From assembly GCA_024681275.1 (NCBI GenBank), contig JAILBD010000284.1:1-32054 (forward strand): a stretch of DNA of 32,054 bases, read 5' to 3'. Source of the DNA: Erysipelotrichaceae bacterium. Lineage in GTDB: Bacteria; Bacillota_I; Bacilli_A; Erysipelotrichales; Erysipelotrichaceae. The translations under genes and the position numbers were made by a program. Positions 24,387 through 31,865 of the stretch are shown here, piece after piece. The number at the start of each line of letters is the position of its first letter. Within the stretch, counting starts at the first letter, position 1. The notes beneath the pieces are model-generated. The model did not search any database, was not told the DNA's origin, and worked only from the letters and a program-made list of their open reading frames with translations.

Positions 24387-25424
24387 CTATTCACCTTCCG
24401 TTTGGATCTCCTGGATCTCATTATATGTGCTGCTGCTGTTGGAAGCAGCAATGCTTTCAAGAACGCTCAGATTCTCATACATAAGCGACAGATAGTCTTT
24501 TCCGGATTCGATCTGCGCATTGCTCAAAGAAGAGATGTTGTGCATCGTGATCCTCTTGAGCCCAAGCTCCTCTTCCAGACGGACCATCAGATTCAGCATC
24601 TCATCCGTCATGTTCGACTCATACACGATGAAACGCACGTCATCGTTTCTGATCCTGTTCTTGATCGCCTCAAGCTGCGCCTCGCTTGGCAAAGCTCCAT
24701 ATTTGGACAGACAGACCGGATAGACCTGAAAACCGAAGTCCTTCTGCCAGCAGCCGAAAGACCCGGTCATGGAGACGAACTTGATGTTCTTATTTTCCTT
24801 GACGAGCCTTGTCGCCAGTGCCTGATAGGATGCATCCAGAGCGATCAGATCATCCGCCACCTGCTTGTAGTTCTCTGTAAAGTAGGAAGACTGCTCGACA
24901 TAGTTGTTGGAAAGATACTCATAGACATCCTTTGCCATACAATACATGCCGCTTGGAGAAAGCCAGATGAACGGATCCAGATCGTACGTATCCAGATCGG
25001 CAAAGACATCGCCTTCATAGTATGGCCCTTCCACATAGGATACAGAACCATTGACGATGACCGGCATATATCTCTTGTATTCGTAAAGACAGTTCAGAAC
25101 GGAAAGATCGCCTGCTGAGAGGTCGATACCCAGTTCCTTTATCTTGTCGGAATACAGGTCCATATAAGGTTCCAGATCGCCGATATGGAAAAGGACGGAA
25201 GAATCTTTCACCACTTCTTCGTAGTCATCCACCAGATTGGCGCACTGGACCAGCGTGCGGTTCTGGATCGAGACCGCCTCGATCCTGTTTCCGCCTATCC
25301 TGTTCAATAGATAGCCGATCGGATAGATAGTATATGCTGTAAAACGCTTGCTGGAAGTGCAGCCGCTCACAAGCAGTAGCACCAGCAGGACAGCGACCAC
25401 TTTCTTAATCAATTTCATACTCAC
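24387..25424 (-). CDS. ZnuA-like lipoprotein lacking the metal-binding histidines
   Basis: A 345-residue secreted lipoprotein with lipobox VSGC (Cys22). The fold pattern is that of the cluster 9 metal receptors (ZnuA/adhesin): YTIYPIGYLLNRIGG, DLEPYMD, DPFIWLSP and ESNMTDEMLNLMVRLEEELGL. At three positions where the family has histidine ligands I see none: no histidine in 52-70, F152 in place of the DPH histidine, and T220 in the MTGSFGCW segment. E269, the fourth ligand region, is kept. It probably does not bind zinc in the usual way. The start is GTG (25422-25424) with AAGG upstream; an ATG lies two codons later. It sits between trmB and polA with no permease or ATPase. Function unknown. 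Confidence 0.8.
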   Translation of the reverse strand: MSMKLIKKVVAVLLVLLLVSGCTSSKRFTAYTIYPIGYLLNRIGGNRIEAVSIQNRTLVQCANLVDDYEEVVKDSSVLFHIGDLEPYMDLYSDKIKELGIDLSAGDLSVLNCLYEYKRYMPVIVNGSVSYVEGPYYEGDVFADLDTYDLDPFIWLSPSGMYCMAKDVYEYLSNNYVEQSSYFTENYKQVADDLIALDASYQALATRLVKENKNIKFVSMTGSFGCWQKDFGFQVYPVCLSKYGALPSEAQLEAIKNRIRNDDVRFIVYESNMTDEMLNLMVRLEEELGLKRITMHNISSLSNAQIESGKDYLSLMYENLSVLESIAASNSSSTYNEIQEIQTEGE

Positions 25425-25427
25425 TCA

Positions 25428-26039
25428 TTATACCTTATCGATCTGATATTTCGCATAGTAGATCGGCTTACCCTCGGCTGTAAATTTCGCCTGATACGCC
25501 GTCATCGGCTCACCTTGCGCATGATAATCTCTGCTGACATCAAGAAGTCTGAACTCAGAAGCCTCGAAATATGTCAGGGAGTCATCATAGAAGCCTTCAT
25601 TATCTGTCTTCAGGACCAGGATGCCCTGATCCTTCAGGACCTTGGCATAGCTTTTCAGGAAAGGCGGATATGTGAGTCTTCTCTTGTGATTGCGCTTCTT
25701 TGGCCAGGGATCCGAAAAATGAAGATAGATCAGGTCGAGACTGTTCTCTTCGCAGAGTTCCTCGATGTTCATCGCATCTGCCAGTATCACTTTGAAGTTG
25801 TTCAACGCAAGATCCCGGGCTTTTCTGATCGCTCTGGCAACACAGGTCTCTTCCCTTTCGAGTCCCACATAGAAGATCTCAGGGTGCAGAGCTGCTGACT
25901 GTGTGATGAAATCGCCCATTCCCATGCCGATCTCGATATACAGCGGCTTCTCGGTCCTGAATCCGTTCAGGTCTTCGATCAGATATTCTTTCTCATTTTC
26001 AAGAAATGAAGGCACCCATTTCTTTTTCCTCATTCGCAT
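25428..26039 (-). CDS. trmB: tRNA (guanine-N7-)-methyltransferase
   Basis: A 203-residue enzyme that makes m7G at position 46 of tRNA. It shows a SAM motif IGMGMGDF, the TrmB signature HFSDPWPKKRNHKRRL, and KTDNEGFYDDS near the end. It is the first gene of the operon reaching pfkA. No ribosome binding site precedes the ATG at 26037-26039 or the in-frame ATG two codons later. The TATTATAAT element lies six bases before the first ATG. Confidence 0.95.
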   Translation of the reverse strand: MRMRKKKWVPSFLENEKEYLIEDLNGFRTEKPLYIEIGMGMGDFITQSAALHPEIFYVGLEREETCVARAIRKARDLALNNFKVILADAMNIEELCEENSLDLIYLHFSDPWPKKRNHKRRLTYPPFLKSYAKVLKDQGILVLKTDNEGFYDDSLTYFEASEFRLLDVSRDYHAQGEPMTAYQAKFTAEGKPIYYAKYQIDKV

Positions 26040-26045
26040 ATTTCT

Positions 26046-26054
26046 ATTATAATA
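26046..26054 (-). promoter_or_regulatory. TATTATAAT element six bases before the trmB start codon
   Basis: TATTATAAT, then AGAAAT, then ATG on the minus strand. +1 would be the A of ATG. No TTGACA-like -35 is found at 16-18 bases. The same palindromic core gives TATAAT (26048-26053) for the divergent peptidase, whose predicted start is near 26060. Confidence 0.6.
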
Positions 26055-26090
26055 CTATGTAGGTCGAGAACCTGAAAAAAGGAGCATCTC

Positions 26091-27164
26091 ATGAACAAAG
26101 AAAGAATCACAAATGTCCTCAGCAGACTTGAAAACGCCGATGCCGTTCTGGTGTCCGATCCGATGGCGATCAGATACCTGTGCGGTGAGATGATCTATCC
26201 CGGTGAAAGATTCCTGGGCCTGCTGCTCAAGCGCGGGCAGGATCCTGTCCTGTTTCTGAACATCCTCTTCCCTATGCAGGAGATAGAAGGTCTAAAGATC
26301 GTCAGTTATGCCGACGGCGATGACCTCAATGAGCTCCTGTCGTCATATATTTCTAAAGATGAAGTCCTTGGCATTGACAAGACTTTTCAGGCGAGATTCC
26401 TGCTTCCCATGCAGAAATACGGCCTGGCTAAAGACTACGTTGACGGCTCTCTCGCAGTCGACAAGACCAGAGCGGTCAAAGAAAAGGAAGAGCTGGAACT
26501 GCTGAGAAGATCTTCACAGATCAATGATGCAGCCATGGCGGAATTCAAAAAGCTGATCCATGAAGGCGTCAGTGAGAAACAGATCGCATCAAAATGCCTT
26601 GACATCTATAAGAGACTCGGCGCTGATGGTTTCTCCTTCTCTCCGATCGTCGCGTTCGGAAAGAACAGTGCCAATCCGCATCACATGCCTGATGATACGA
26701 TCCTTCAGGAAGGCGATGCCGTTTTGTTTGATGTGGGCTGCACCTATAGAGGTTACTGTTCCGATATGACCAGGACCTTCTTCTACAAAAAAGCGCCGGA
26801 AGGCAAACGGAAAGAGGTGTATGAACTTGTCCGCAAAGCCAATGAAGAAGCGACCGAAAAAGTGAAAGCCGGTGTCAGGCTCTGTGATATCGACAAGACA
26901 GCCAGAGACATCATCATTGAAGGAGGCTATGGCAGGTTCTTCACCCACCGACTGGGGCATTTCATCGGACTGGAAGATCACGAATATGGCGATGTATCAG
27001 CCGCCTTCAAAGATCTTTGCGAGATCGGCAATGTCTTCTCGATCGAACCGGGCATCTATGATCCGGACAGTCTGGGCTGCAGGATCGAGGATCTTGTCGT
27101 CGTGACAGAAGAGGGCTGTGAGGTCCTCAACAGCTATCCGCATGATATAGAGATCATCTGCTGA
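26091..27164 (+). CDS. M24 family Xaa-Pro aminopeptidase/dipeptidase
   Basis: A 357-residue two-metal peptidase that removes residues in front of proline. The pita-bread ligands are all present: D214 (LFDVGC), D225 (CSDMTRT), H290 (THRLGHFIG), E319 (SIEPGIY) and E333 (RIEDLV). The N-terminal creatinase-like domain covers about residues 1-125. AAAAAAGGAGCATCTC precedes the ATG. It is a one-gene unit ended by a strong hairpin. PepP and PepQ types cannot be told apart safely. Confidence 0.92.
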   Translation: MNKERITNVLSRLENADAVLVSDPMAIRYLCGEMIYPGERFLGLLLKRGQDPVLFLNILFPMQEIEGLKIVSYADGDDLNELLSSYISKDEVLGIDKTFQARFLLPMQKYGLAKDYVDGSLAVDKTRAVKEKEELELLRRSSQINDAAMAEFKKLIHEGVSEKQIASKCLDIYKRLGADGFSFSPIVAFGKNSANPHHMPDDTILQEGDAVLFDVGCTYRGYCSDMTRTFFYKKAPEGKRKEVYELVRKANEEATEKVKAGVRLCDIDKTARDIIIEGGYGRFFTHRLGHFIGLEDHEYGDVSAAFKDLCEIGNVFSIEPGIYDPDSLGCRIEDLVVVTEEGCEVLNSYPHDIEIIC

Positions 27165-27177
27165 AACAGAAAAAGAA

Positions 27178-27207
27178 ATGGCGATGTCAATGACATCGCC
27201 ATGTTTT
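27178..27207. terminator. Bidirectional terminator between the M24 peptidase gene and pnp
   Basis: Inverted repeat ATGGCGATGTCA / TGACATCGCCAT separated by one base (effective loop a few bases), followed by GTTTTC on the plus strand and TTTCTTTTTC on the minus strand. Confidence 0.8.
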
Positions 27208-27211
27208 CTTA

Positions 27212-29443
27212 TCAGTCTTTTTTGCCGAAGAACCTGATCTCACCGAAAGTCTTTTTCTTTTCTTCTTTCTTCTCTTCAGGAGCTTCTTCAGTCTTGGCTT
27301 CTTTCTTGTTTTCTTTCTTATTTTCTTTCTTGTTCTGCTTCTCTGGTTTAGGCAGCAGTTCCTTTGCGGAAACGTTGACTCTGCCCTTTTCATCGATCTC
27401 CATGACCTTGACTTTGATCCTGTCACCGATCTTCAGAACATCTTCAGGCTTATCGACTCTTTCATGTTTGATCTTGGAAACATGAAGCAGTGCGTCAGTT
27501 CCCTTGAACAGTTCAACGAAAGCGCCGAATTTCTCAAGTCTGACGACAGTCGCATCATAGATCTCGCCGACCTTTGCTTCTTTGGTGATCTCATCGATCA
27601 TCGCTTTAGCCTTCTCGATCGCTTCCTTGGAAGTATGATAGATCACGACCTTGCCGTCATCGTCGATGTCGATCTTGACATCATCACATTTCTCGATGAT
27701 ATCGTTGATGACCTTGCCACCTGTACCGATGACTTCTCTGATCTTGTCAGTCGGGATCATGAAAGTGACCATCTTAGGTGCATACTGGCTGACTTCTTTT
27801 CTCGGTTCAGCGATCGCTGTAGCCATGTTGTCAAGGATCTGCATCCTTCCCTCATGAGCCTGAGCGAGAGCTTCCTTGAAGATCTCTCTTGTGATGCCTT
27901 TGCACTTGATATCCATCTGCAGAGCAGTGATACCTTCTCTGGTGCCTGCAACCTTGAAGTCCATATCGCCATAGTGGTCTTCCATACCCTGGATGTCTGT
28001 CAGGATCGAGTAATTATCACCAGTCGTGATCAGACCCATCGCAACACCTGCGACCGGAGCCTTGATCGGAACACCGGCTGCCATCAGCGACATGGTGCCT
28101 GCACAGATCGAAGCCTGTGAGCTTGAACCGTTGGACTCCACGACTTCAGCAACTGTTCTGATCGCATACGGGAATTCTTCTTCTGAAGGAAGGACCTGGA
28201 GCAGTGCTCTTTCGCCAAGAGCGCCGTGACCGATCTCTCTTCTGCCTGGAGAACCCATCCTGCCGACTTCGCCGACTGAATAAGGCGGGAAGTTGTAGTG
28301 GTGCATGAAACGCTTTTCTTCGACTTCCGTCAGGTCATCGATGATCTGATTATCACCCAGAGGACCTAAAGTCGTTACGGAAATGACCTGTGTCTGGCCA
28401 CGGGTAAACATGGCTGAACCATGGACACGCGGTAAGAGGTCGACCTGTGAATTCAGAGGTCTGATCTCGTTGAGCGCTCTGCCGTCCGGTCTGATCTTCT
28501 CTTCGGAAACGAGTCTTCTGACTTCTCCGGCGATGATCTGTTCACAGTATTCGCCTGTCTGCTTGACCAGTTTATCGGATTCTTTTTCGCTCAGTTCTTC
28601 ATTGGAAGCGAAGTGTTCCTTCATCTCGTTGGTGATGGATTCCTGAGCGGCATATGATTCCAGCTTGTCGTGGATCGAAACAGCTTCTTCAAGTCTGACC
28701 TTGCCATTGGCATTGACATAATCCTTGACGCGCGGATCGATCTCATAGAGGACGACTTCCATCTTCTCTTTGCCGACCTTGGCAATGATCTGTTCCTCAA
28801 ATTCACAGAGTTCTTTAACTTTTTCATGACCGAACATCAGCGCATCCAGCATGAGGTCTTCATCGACTTCCTTGGCGCCTGCTTCGACCATGTTGAGAGC
28901 TTCCTTGGTACCGGCAACAGTCAGGTCGATCAGGGATCTGGATGTCTGTTCGACAGTCGGGTTGACGACGAACTGTCCATCGACGTAGCCAACTTTGACG
29001 CCAGCGATCGGGCCATCAAACGGGATATTGGAGATACAGATCGCCAGTGATGCGCCTAACATCGCAGCCATCTCCGGAGAACAGTCGGTATCTGTTGACA
29101 AAACAGTGTTGACGACCTGAACTTCGTTACGGAAACCTTCTGCGAAAAGAGGACGGATCGGTCTGTCGATCAGCCTTGCAGTCAGAGTTGCATGTTCGGA
29201 AGGCCTTCCTTCTCTTCTCAGGAATCCGCCAGGGATCTTGCCTACCGAATAAAGCTTTTCTTCAAAAGATACAGTTAACGGGAAAAAATCTGTGTCCTTA
29301 GCGACACTTGAGGCACAGGCGGTCGACAGTGTGACTGTATCGCCATACCTCACCAGTACAGACCCTCCGGCCTGTTTAGCGATCTCACCGGTCTCGATGC
29401 TTAACTTACGACCGTAGAAATCTAAATCAAATACTTCTTTCAT
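27212..29443 (-). CDS. pnp: Polyribonucleotide nucleotidyltransferase (PNPase)
   Basis: A 743-residue phosphorolytic 3' exoribonuclease. It has two RNase PH-like domains (about 1-215 and 300-550), a KH domain ([20 protein letters not shown], about 555-620) and an S1 domain (about 620-690). The C-terminal tail of about 45 residues is a low-complexity Lys/Glu segment with a KKEN repeat. This tail is an addition to the usual core and may bind RNA or a partner. The ATG has only a purine-rich weak ribosome binding site (AGAGAAAAGTAAAGA). Confidence 0.97.
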   Translation of the reverse strand: MKEVFDLDFYGRKLSIETGEIAKQAGGSVLVRYGDTVTLSTACASSVAKDTDFFPLTVSFEEKLYSVGKIPGGFLRREGRPSEHATLTARLIDRPIRPLFAEGFRNEVQVVNTVLSTDTDCSPEMAAMLGASLAICISNIPFDGPIAGVKVGYVDGQFVVNPTVEQTSRSLIDLTVAGTKEALNMVEAGAKEVDEDLMLDALMFGHEKVKELCEFEEQIIAKVGKEKMEVVLYEIDPRVKDYVNANGKVRLEEAVSIHDKLESYAAQESITNEMKEHFASNEELSEKESDKLVKQTGEYCEQIIAGEVRRLVSEEKIRPDGRALNEIRPLNSQVDLLPRVHGSAMFTRGQTQVISVTTLGPLGDNQIIDDLTEVEEKRFMHHYNFPPYSVGEVGRMGSPGRREIGHGALGERALLQVLPSEEEFPYAIRTVAEVVESNGSSSQASICAGTMSLMAAGVPIKAPVAGVAMGLITTGDNYSILTDIQGMEDHYGDMDFKVAGTREGITALQMDIKCKGITREIFKEALAQAHEGRMQILDNMATAIAEPRKEVSQYAPKMVTFMIPTDKIREVIGTGGKVINDIIEKCDDVKIDIDDDGKVVIYHTSKEAIEKAKAMIDEITKEAKVGEIYDATVVRLEKFGAFVELFKGTDALLHVSKIKHERVDKPEDVLKIGDRIKVKVMEIDEKGRVNVSAKELLPKPEKQNKKENKKENKKEAKTEEAPEEKKEEKKKTFGEIRFFGKKD

Positions 29444-29481
29444 TCTTTACTTTTCTCTTCTTTCTTAATTTCAACCTATAC

Positions 29482-29490
29482 ATTCTAACA
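29482..29490 (-). promoter_or_regulatory. Extended -10 promoter of pnp
   Basis: TGTTAGAAT on the minus strand (TGN-TAGAAT), predicted start near 29475 and a 32-base leader. No clear -35. Confidence 0.45.
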
Positions 29491-29504
29491 TAGAAAAGGT
29501 GAAA

Positions 29505-29579
29505 ATGCCTAATAATAAGGATAATTCCGCGCTGTTATCGTTGATCATAGCCTCTTTATCCGCATATTTTTTCTTCTGA
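29505..29579 (+). CDS. Candidate 24-residue single-helix membrane peptide
   Basis: A short ATG frame reading MPNNKDNSA followed by a hydrophobic run LLSLIIASLSAYFFF to the stop (TGA 29577-29579). AAAAGGTGAAA lies directly upstream, a strong ribosome binding site at a slightly short distance. A polar start followed by one helix is the usual plan of small membrane proteins. It lies in the gap between divergent pnp and the FemABX-like gene, 50 bases before the latter. A promoter is not clear. Without comparative data it could be a chance frame. Confidence 0.45.
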   Translation: MPNNKDNSALLSLIIASLSAYFFF

Positions 29580-29614
29580 TTCAACAAGGCGGTTCCAATG
29601 TTGCGGAAAAAATA

Positions 29615-29623
29615 TATTATAAT
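29615..29623 (+). promoter_or_regulatory. TATTATAAT element six bases before the FemABX-like start codon
   Basis: TATTATAAT, then GAACTT, then ATG at 29630. +1 would be the A of ATG. No ribosome binding site and no good -35. Confidence 0.6.
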
Positions 29624-29629
29624 GAACTT

Positions 29630-30619
29630 ATGAAGCTTCATGAGACTGATGTGAAACATTTCAATGATCTGGCAAAGGCGGAACCTGATTCCACCATCTA
29701 TCAGACTTCCTTTTGGTCAGACTACATGGTCGCAAAAGGATATGATGCCGCTTTTCTGGAAGCGACGGATGATCAGGACATCTGCCAGGGACTGACTCTC
29801 CTGCTGATGAAAAAGGAATCAGTCTTTTCAAGAGGCCTGAGTGCCTATGCGCCATACGGTATCCTGTTCAATTACTATGACGGGTCCTCATTCAGGCAGT
29901 TCCATGAACTTTTCGTCGGCTATCTGAAACAGAAAAAAGTCAACAAGCTGATCATCGAACCGCAGGTCGATGCAGACAACAGGAAGATATGCAAGCTGCT
30001 GGAAGAACTCGGTTATGAGAAAGAAAGCGATCTTTCCGTCTTTGAAGTCTTCCCGGATCATCATGTCAACGCCATCTCCGATCCCAATGTCATACTGAAG
30101 ATCAGATGCGAAGACAATGCTGCGACACTGAACAAACTGGCTGAAAAGAACGATAAAGAAAATCTGAAGATCTATGAGAATCTGAAAGGCCACGCCCTCA
30201 ATTACATCGCACAGCTTGACTGTTTCAAAAGCAGAAGAGCGATCGAAGAGAGTCTGACTGCTCTCAACGACTATGTCAGCGAACATAAGGACGATTACAA
30301 ATTCGTCGAGGATGTCGCAGAGAAAGAAAAACAGATCTCCGATCTGAAAAAACTTTTCAACACCATCATCAGATATGAACAGAAGTATTCCCAGGATCCG
30401 GATATCGCCGCCTATTGCGTGTCCCTTTTCTCTGACAAGAGCACCATCATGTTCAGATTAAGCAGCGATAAAGATGATCTTTTCCATGCAGAAAAAGAAA
30501 TTATCGATCAAATTTGTGCAGACAGCCTCAATCGTGGTATCATAAGAGTCGATTCAGGTGAAAGATTCTGCTACAGCAGCGAAAGAAAGCTCATCGGCAG
30601 ATACGTCCTGAAGATCTGA
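29630..30619 (+). CDS. FemABX-like aminoacyltransferase, divergent
   Basis: A 329-residue protein resembling the Fem family, which transfers amino acids from aminoacyl-tRNA to the peptidoglycan stem peptide. N-terminal GNAT-like half: TIYQTSFWSDYMVAKGYD, AYAPYGILFNYYD and KLIIEPQVDAD match the Fem patterns QSxxW, YxPRGP and KIDP. A helical coiled-coil arm follows (about residues 185-250, with FVEDVAEKEKQISDLKKLFN). The last 80 residues are poorly matching, and the usual C-terminal substrate-site motifs are not evident. It may be inactive or have a different acceptor. The stop codon is one base before tRNA-Thr. No ribosome binding site; predicted leaderless. Confidence 0.7.
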   Translation: MKLHETDVKHFNDLAKAEPDSTIYQTSFWSDYMVAKGYDAAFLEATDDQDICQGLTLLLMKKESVFSRGLSAYAPYGILFNYYDGSSFRQFHELFVGYLKQKKVNKLIIEPQVDADNRKICKLLEELGYEKESDLSVFEVFPDHHVNAISDPNVILKIRCEDNAATLNKLAEKNDKENLKIYENLKGHALNYIAQLDCFKSRRAIEESLTALNDYVSEHKDDYKFVEDVAEKEKQISDLKKLFNTIIRYEQKYSQDPDIAAYCVSLFSDKSTIMFRLSSDKDDLFHAEKEIIDQICADSLNRGIIRVDSGERFCYSSERKLIGRYVLKI

Positions 30620-30620
30620 C

Positions 30621-30696
30621 GCCGACTTAGCTCATCAGGTAGAGCAACGCACTCGTAACGCGTAGGTGGTAGGTTCAAGTCCTATAGTCGGCACCA
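30621..30696 (+). tRNA. tRNA-Thr (anticodon CGT), CCA encoded
   Basis: A 76-base cloverleaf. Acceptor GCCGACT / AGTCGGC, D stem GCTC / GAGC, anticodon loop CTCGTAA (anticodon CGT, reads ACG), T arm GTAGG-TTCAAGT-CCTAT, and ACCA at the end. The anticodon stem ACGCA / CGCGT has an A-C mismatch at the loop-closing pair 31-39. It starts one base after the FemABX-like stop codon and shares its terminator, so the two are likely co-transcribed. Confidence 0.95.
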
Positions 30697-30707
30697 TTTA
30701 TAAAACA

Positions 30708-30738
30708 AGATCCCGTTTATCAACGGGATCTTTTTTTC
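30708..30738 (+). terminator. Terminator of the FemABX-like/tRNA-Thr unit
   Basis: AGATCCCGTT, loop TATC, AACGGGATCT, then seven T. The opposite-strand stop codon of the small membrane protein gene (30720-30722) lies at the loop, and the T-run is the antisense of that protein's basic tail. Confidence 0.85.
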
Positions 30739-31124
30739 CTCTTTTTATCTTTTTTTTCGTCTCTGATCGTCAGGATCGAGATCATGAACAGGATACCGGA
30801 TACGATCATGATGATGCCCATGGTGTTCATCAGATCTGACTTCCCCTTGAAGTATAGGGTGAGATAACCGCTCAGGATCTCAAGAAGTCCGGCAAAACAC
30901 AGGATCCCCTTCGTATTGAAGGTGATACCGAATATGCCGCTGATGATGTTGATGCCCGGAATGATGTAGATCGACAGACGCAGCAAAGTCGCTTCAAAAT
31001 CCGTGCCCGGCAGGATGCGCATGATGATCGGATCGTTGTCGAACTGGTAAGCCACCGCAAAATACATGATCACGGCAATGACCAGTTCGCTCACGGATAT
31101 GAATGCTGCGATCTTTCTGTTCAT
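30720..31124 (-). CDS. Small four-helix membrane protein of unknown function
   Basis: A 134-residue protein with four predicted membrane segments (about 7-27, 48-68, 72-92, 99-119) and a strongly basic C-terminal tail EKKDKKRKKRSR, expected inside the cell. I do not recognise the family. It starts nine bases after truA but has no ribosome binding site; TATTAGAAT lies six bases before its ATG. It ends in the loop of the convergent tRNA terminator. Confidence 0.75.
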   Translation of the reverse strand: MNRKIAAFISVSELVIAVIMYFAVAYQFDNDPIIMRILPGTDFEATLLRLSIYIIPGINIISGIFGITFNTKGILCFAGLLEILSGYLTLYFKGKSDLMNTMGIIMIVSGILFMISILTIRDEKKDKKRKKRSR

Positions 31125-31130
31125 AAGTTT

Positions 31131-31139
31131 ATTCTAATA
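31131..31139 (-). promoter_or_regulatory. TATTAGAAT element six bases before the membrane protein start codon
   Basis: TATTAGAAT, then AAACTT, then ATG on the minus strand. It overlaps the truA stop codon (TAG at 31134-31136). The geometry is identical to that at def, trmB and the FemABX-like gene. Confidence 0.5.
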
Positions 31140-31865
31140 GAAAATCTTCACCAGATAAAGGCCGTTAGGATCGGCATTGTAACGTCTCGTCGACTTGCTT
31201 GGATGGTCCAGCATATTCCGGATGTCTTCCAGGCTCTTCTTCCCCCTGCCCAGATCGATCAGAGTGCCGACCATGATCCGGACCATGTTGCGAAGAAAAC
31301 CGCTGCTGGTGACGCGTATCGTCAGGATGTCTTTTTTCATCGTCAGAGAGAATTCGGTGATATTCCTCACCTGATTGGGATACTCTTTCAGACTTGATGT
31401 GTTGAAAGAGGTGAAATCGTGTTCGCCGAGGAACATCTCTGCTCCCTTTCTCATAAGGTCGACATCGAGTTTATAGAAGCACTGATAAGCCCTTCCTCTC
31501 AGGAAGACATCGTATTCTCCGAGATTGATGAGATACTCATAAGTCTTCTTTTTGACGCTGTAACGGGCATGAAAATCTCTGCTGACCTGTTTGACTTCCA
31601 GAACATGGATGTCGCCAGGCAGAAGCGAATTCATCGAGAACTTCAGCTTACCTTCGTCTTTGACGATATCGCTGTCGAAGTGAAAGACCTGCCCTCTGGC
31701 ATGAACACCGGCATCCGTTCTTGACGACATGACGATGCGGATCTTCTCAGAAAAGATCCTTTCGATAGCCGACTCGATCACATCCTGGATCGCCAGAGCA
31801 TTGGTCTGAGACTGAAAGCCGGCATAATCCTTGCCGTCATAGGCGATCGTGACTTTATATCTCAT
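31134..31865 (-). CDS. truA: tRNA pseudouridine(38-40) synthase TruA
   Basis: A 243-residue enzyme that makes pseudouridine at positions 38-40 of the tRNA anticodon arm. Catalytic D51 lies in SSRTDAGVHA; other typical parts are YDGKDYAGFQ at the start and GFLRNMVRIMVGTL near residues 205-218. Its ATG overlaps the ecfT stop as ATGA. The ecfT-truA arrangement is standard in Bacillota. Confidence 0.96.
   Translation of the reverse strand: MRYKVTIAYDGKDYAGFQSQTNALAIQDVIESAIERIFSEKIRIVMSSRTDAGVHARGQVFHFDSDIVKDEGKLKFSMNSLLPGDIHVLEVKQVSRDFHARYSVKKKTYEYLINLGEYDVFLRGRAYQCFYKLDVDLMRKGAEMFLGEHDFTSFNTSSLKEYPNQVRNITEFSLTMKKDILTIRVTSSGFLRNMVRIMVGTLIDLGRGKKSLEDIRNMLDHPSKSTRRYNADPNGLYLVKIFY

Noticed and set aside
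27280..27345. Short direct repeats read as a possible CRISPR or satellite
   Set aside because: They are codon-level repeats (KKEN units) in the PNPase tail, without spacers.
29471..29659. A 62-codon minus-strand frame between pnp and the FemABX-like gene
   Set aside because: No ribosome binding site, it spans two divergent promoter regions, and its sequence shows no domain or signal.
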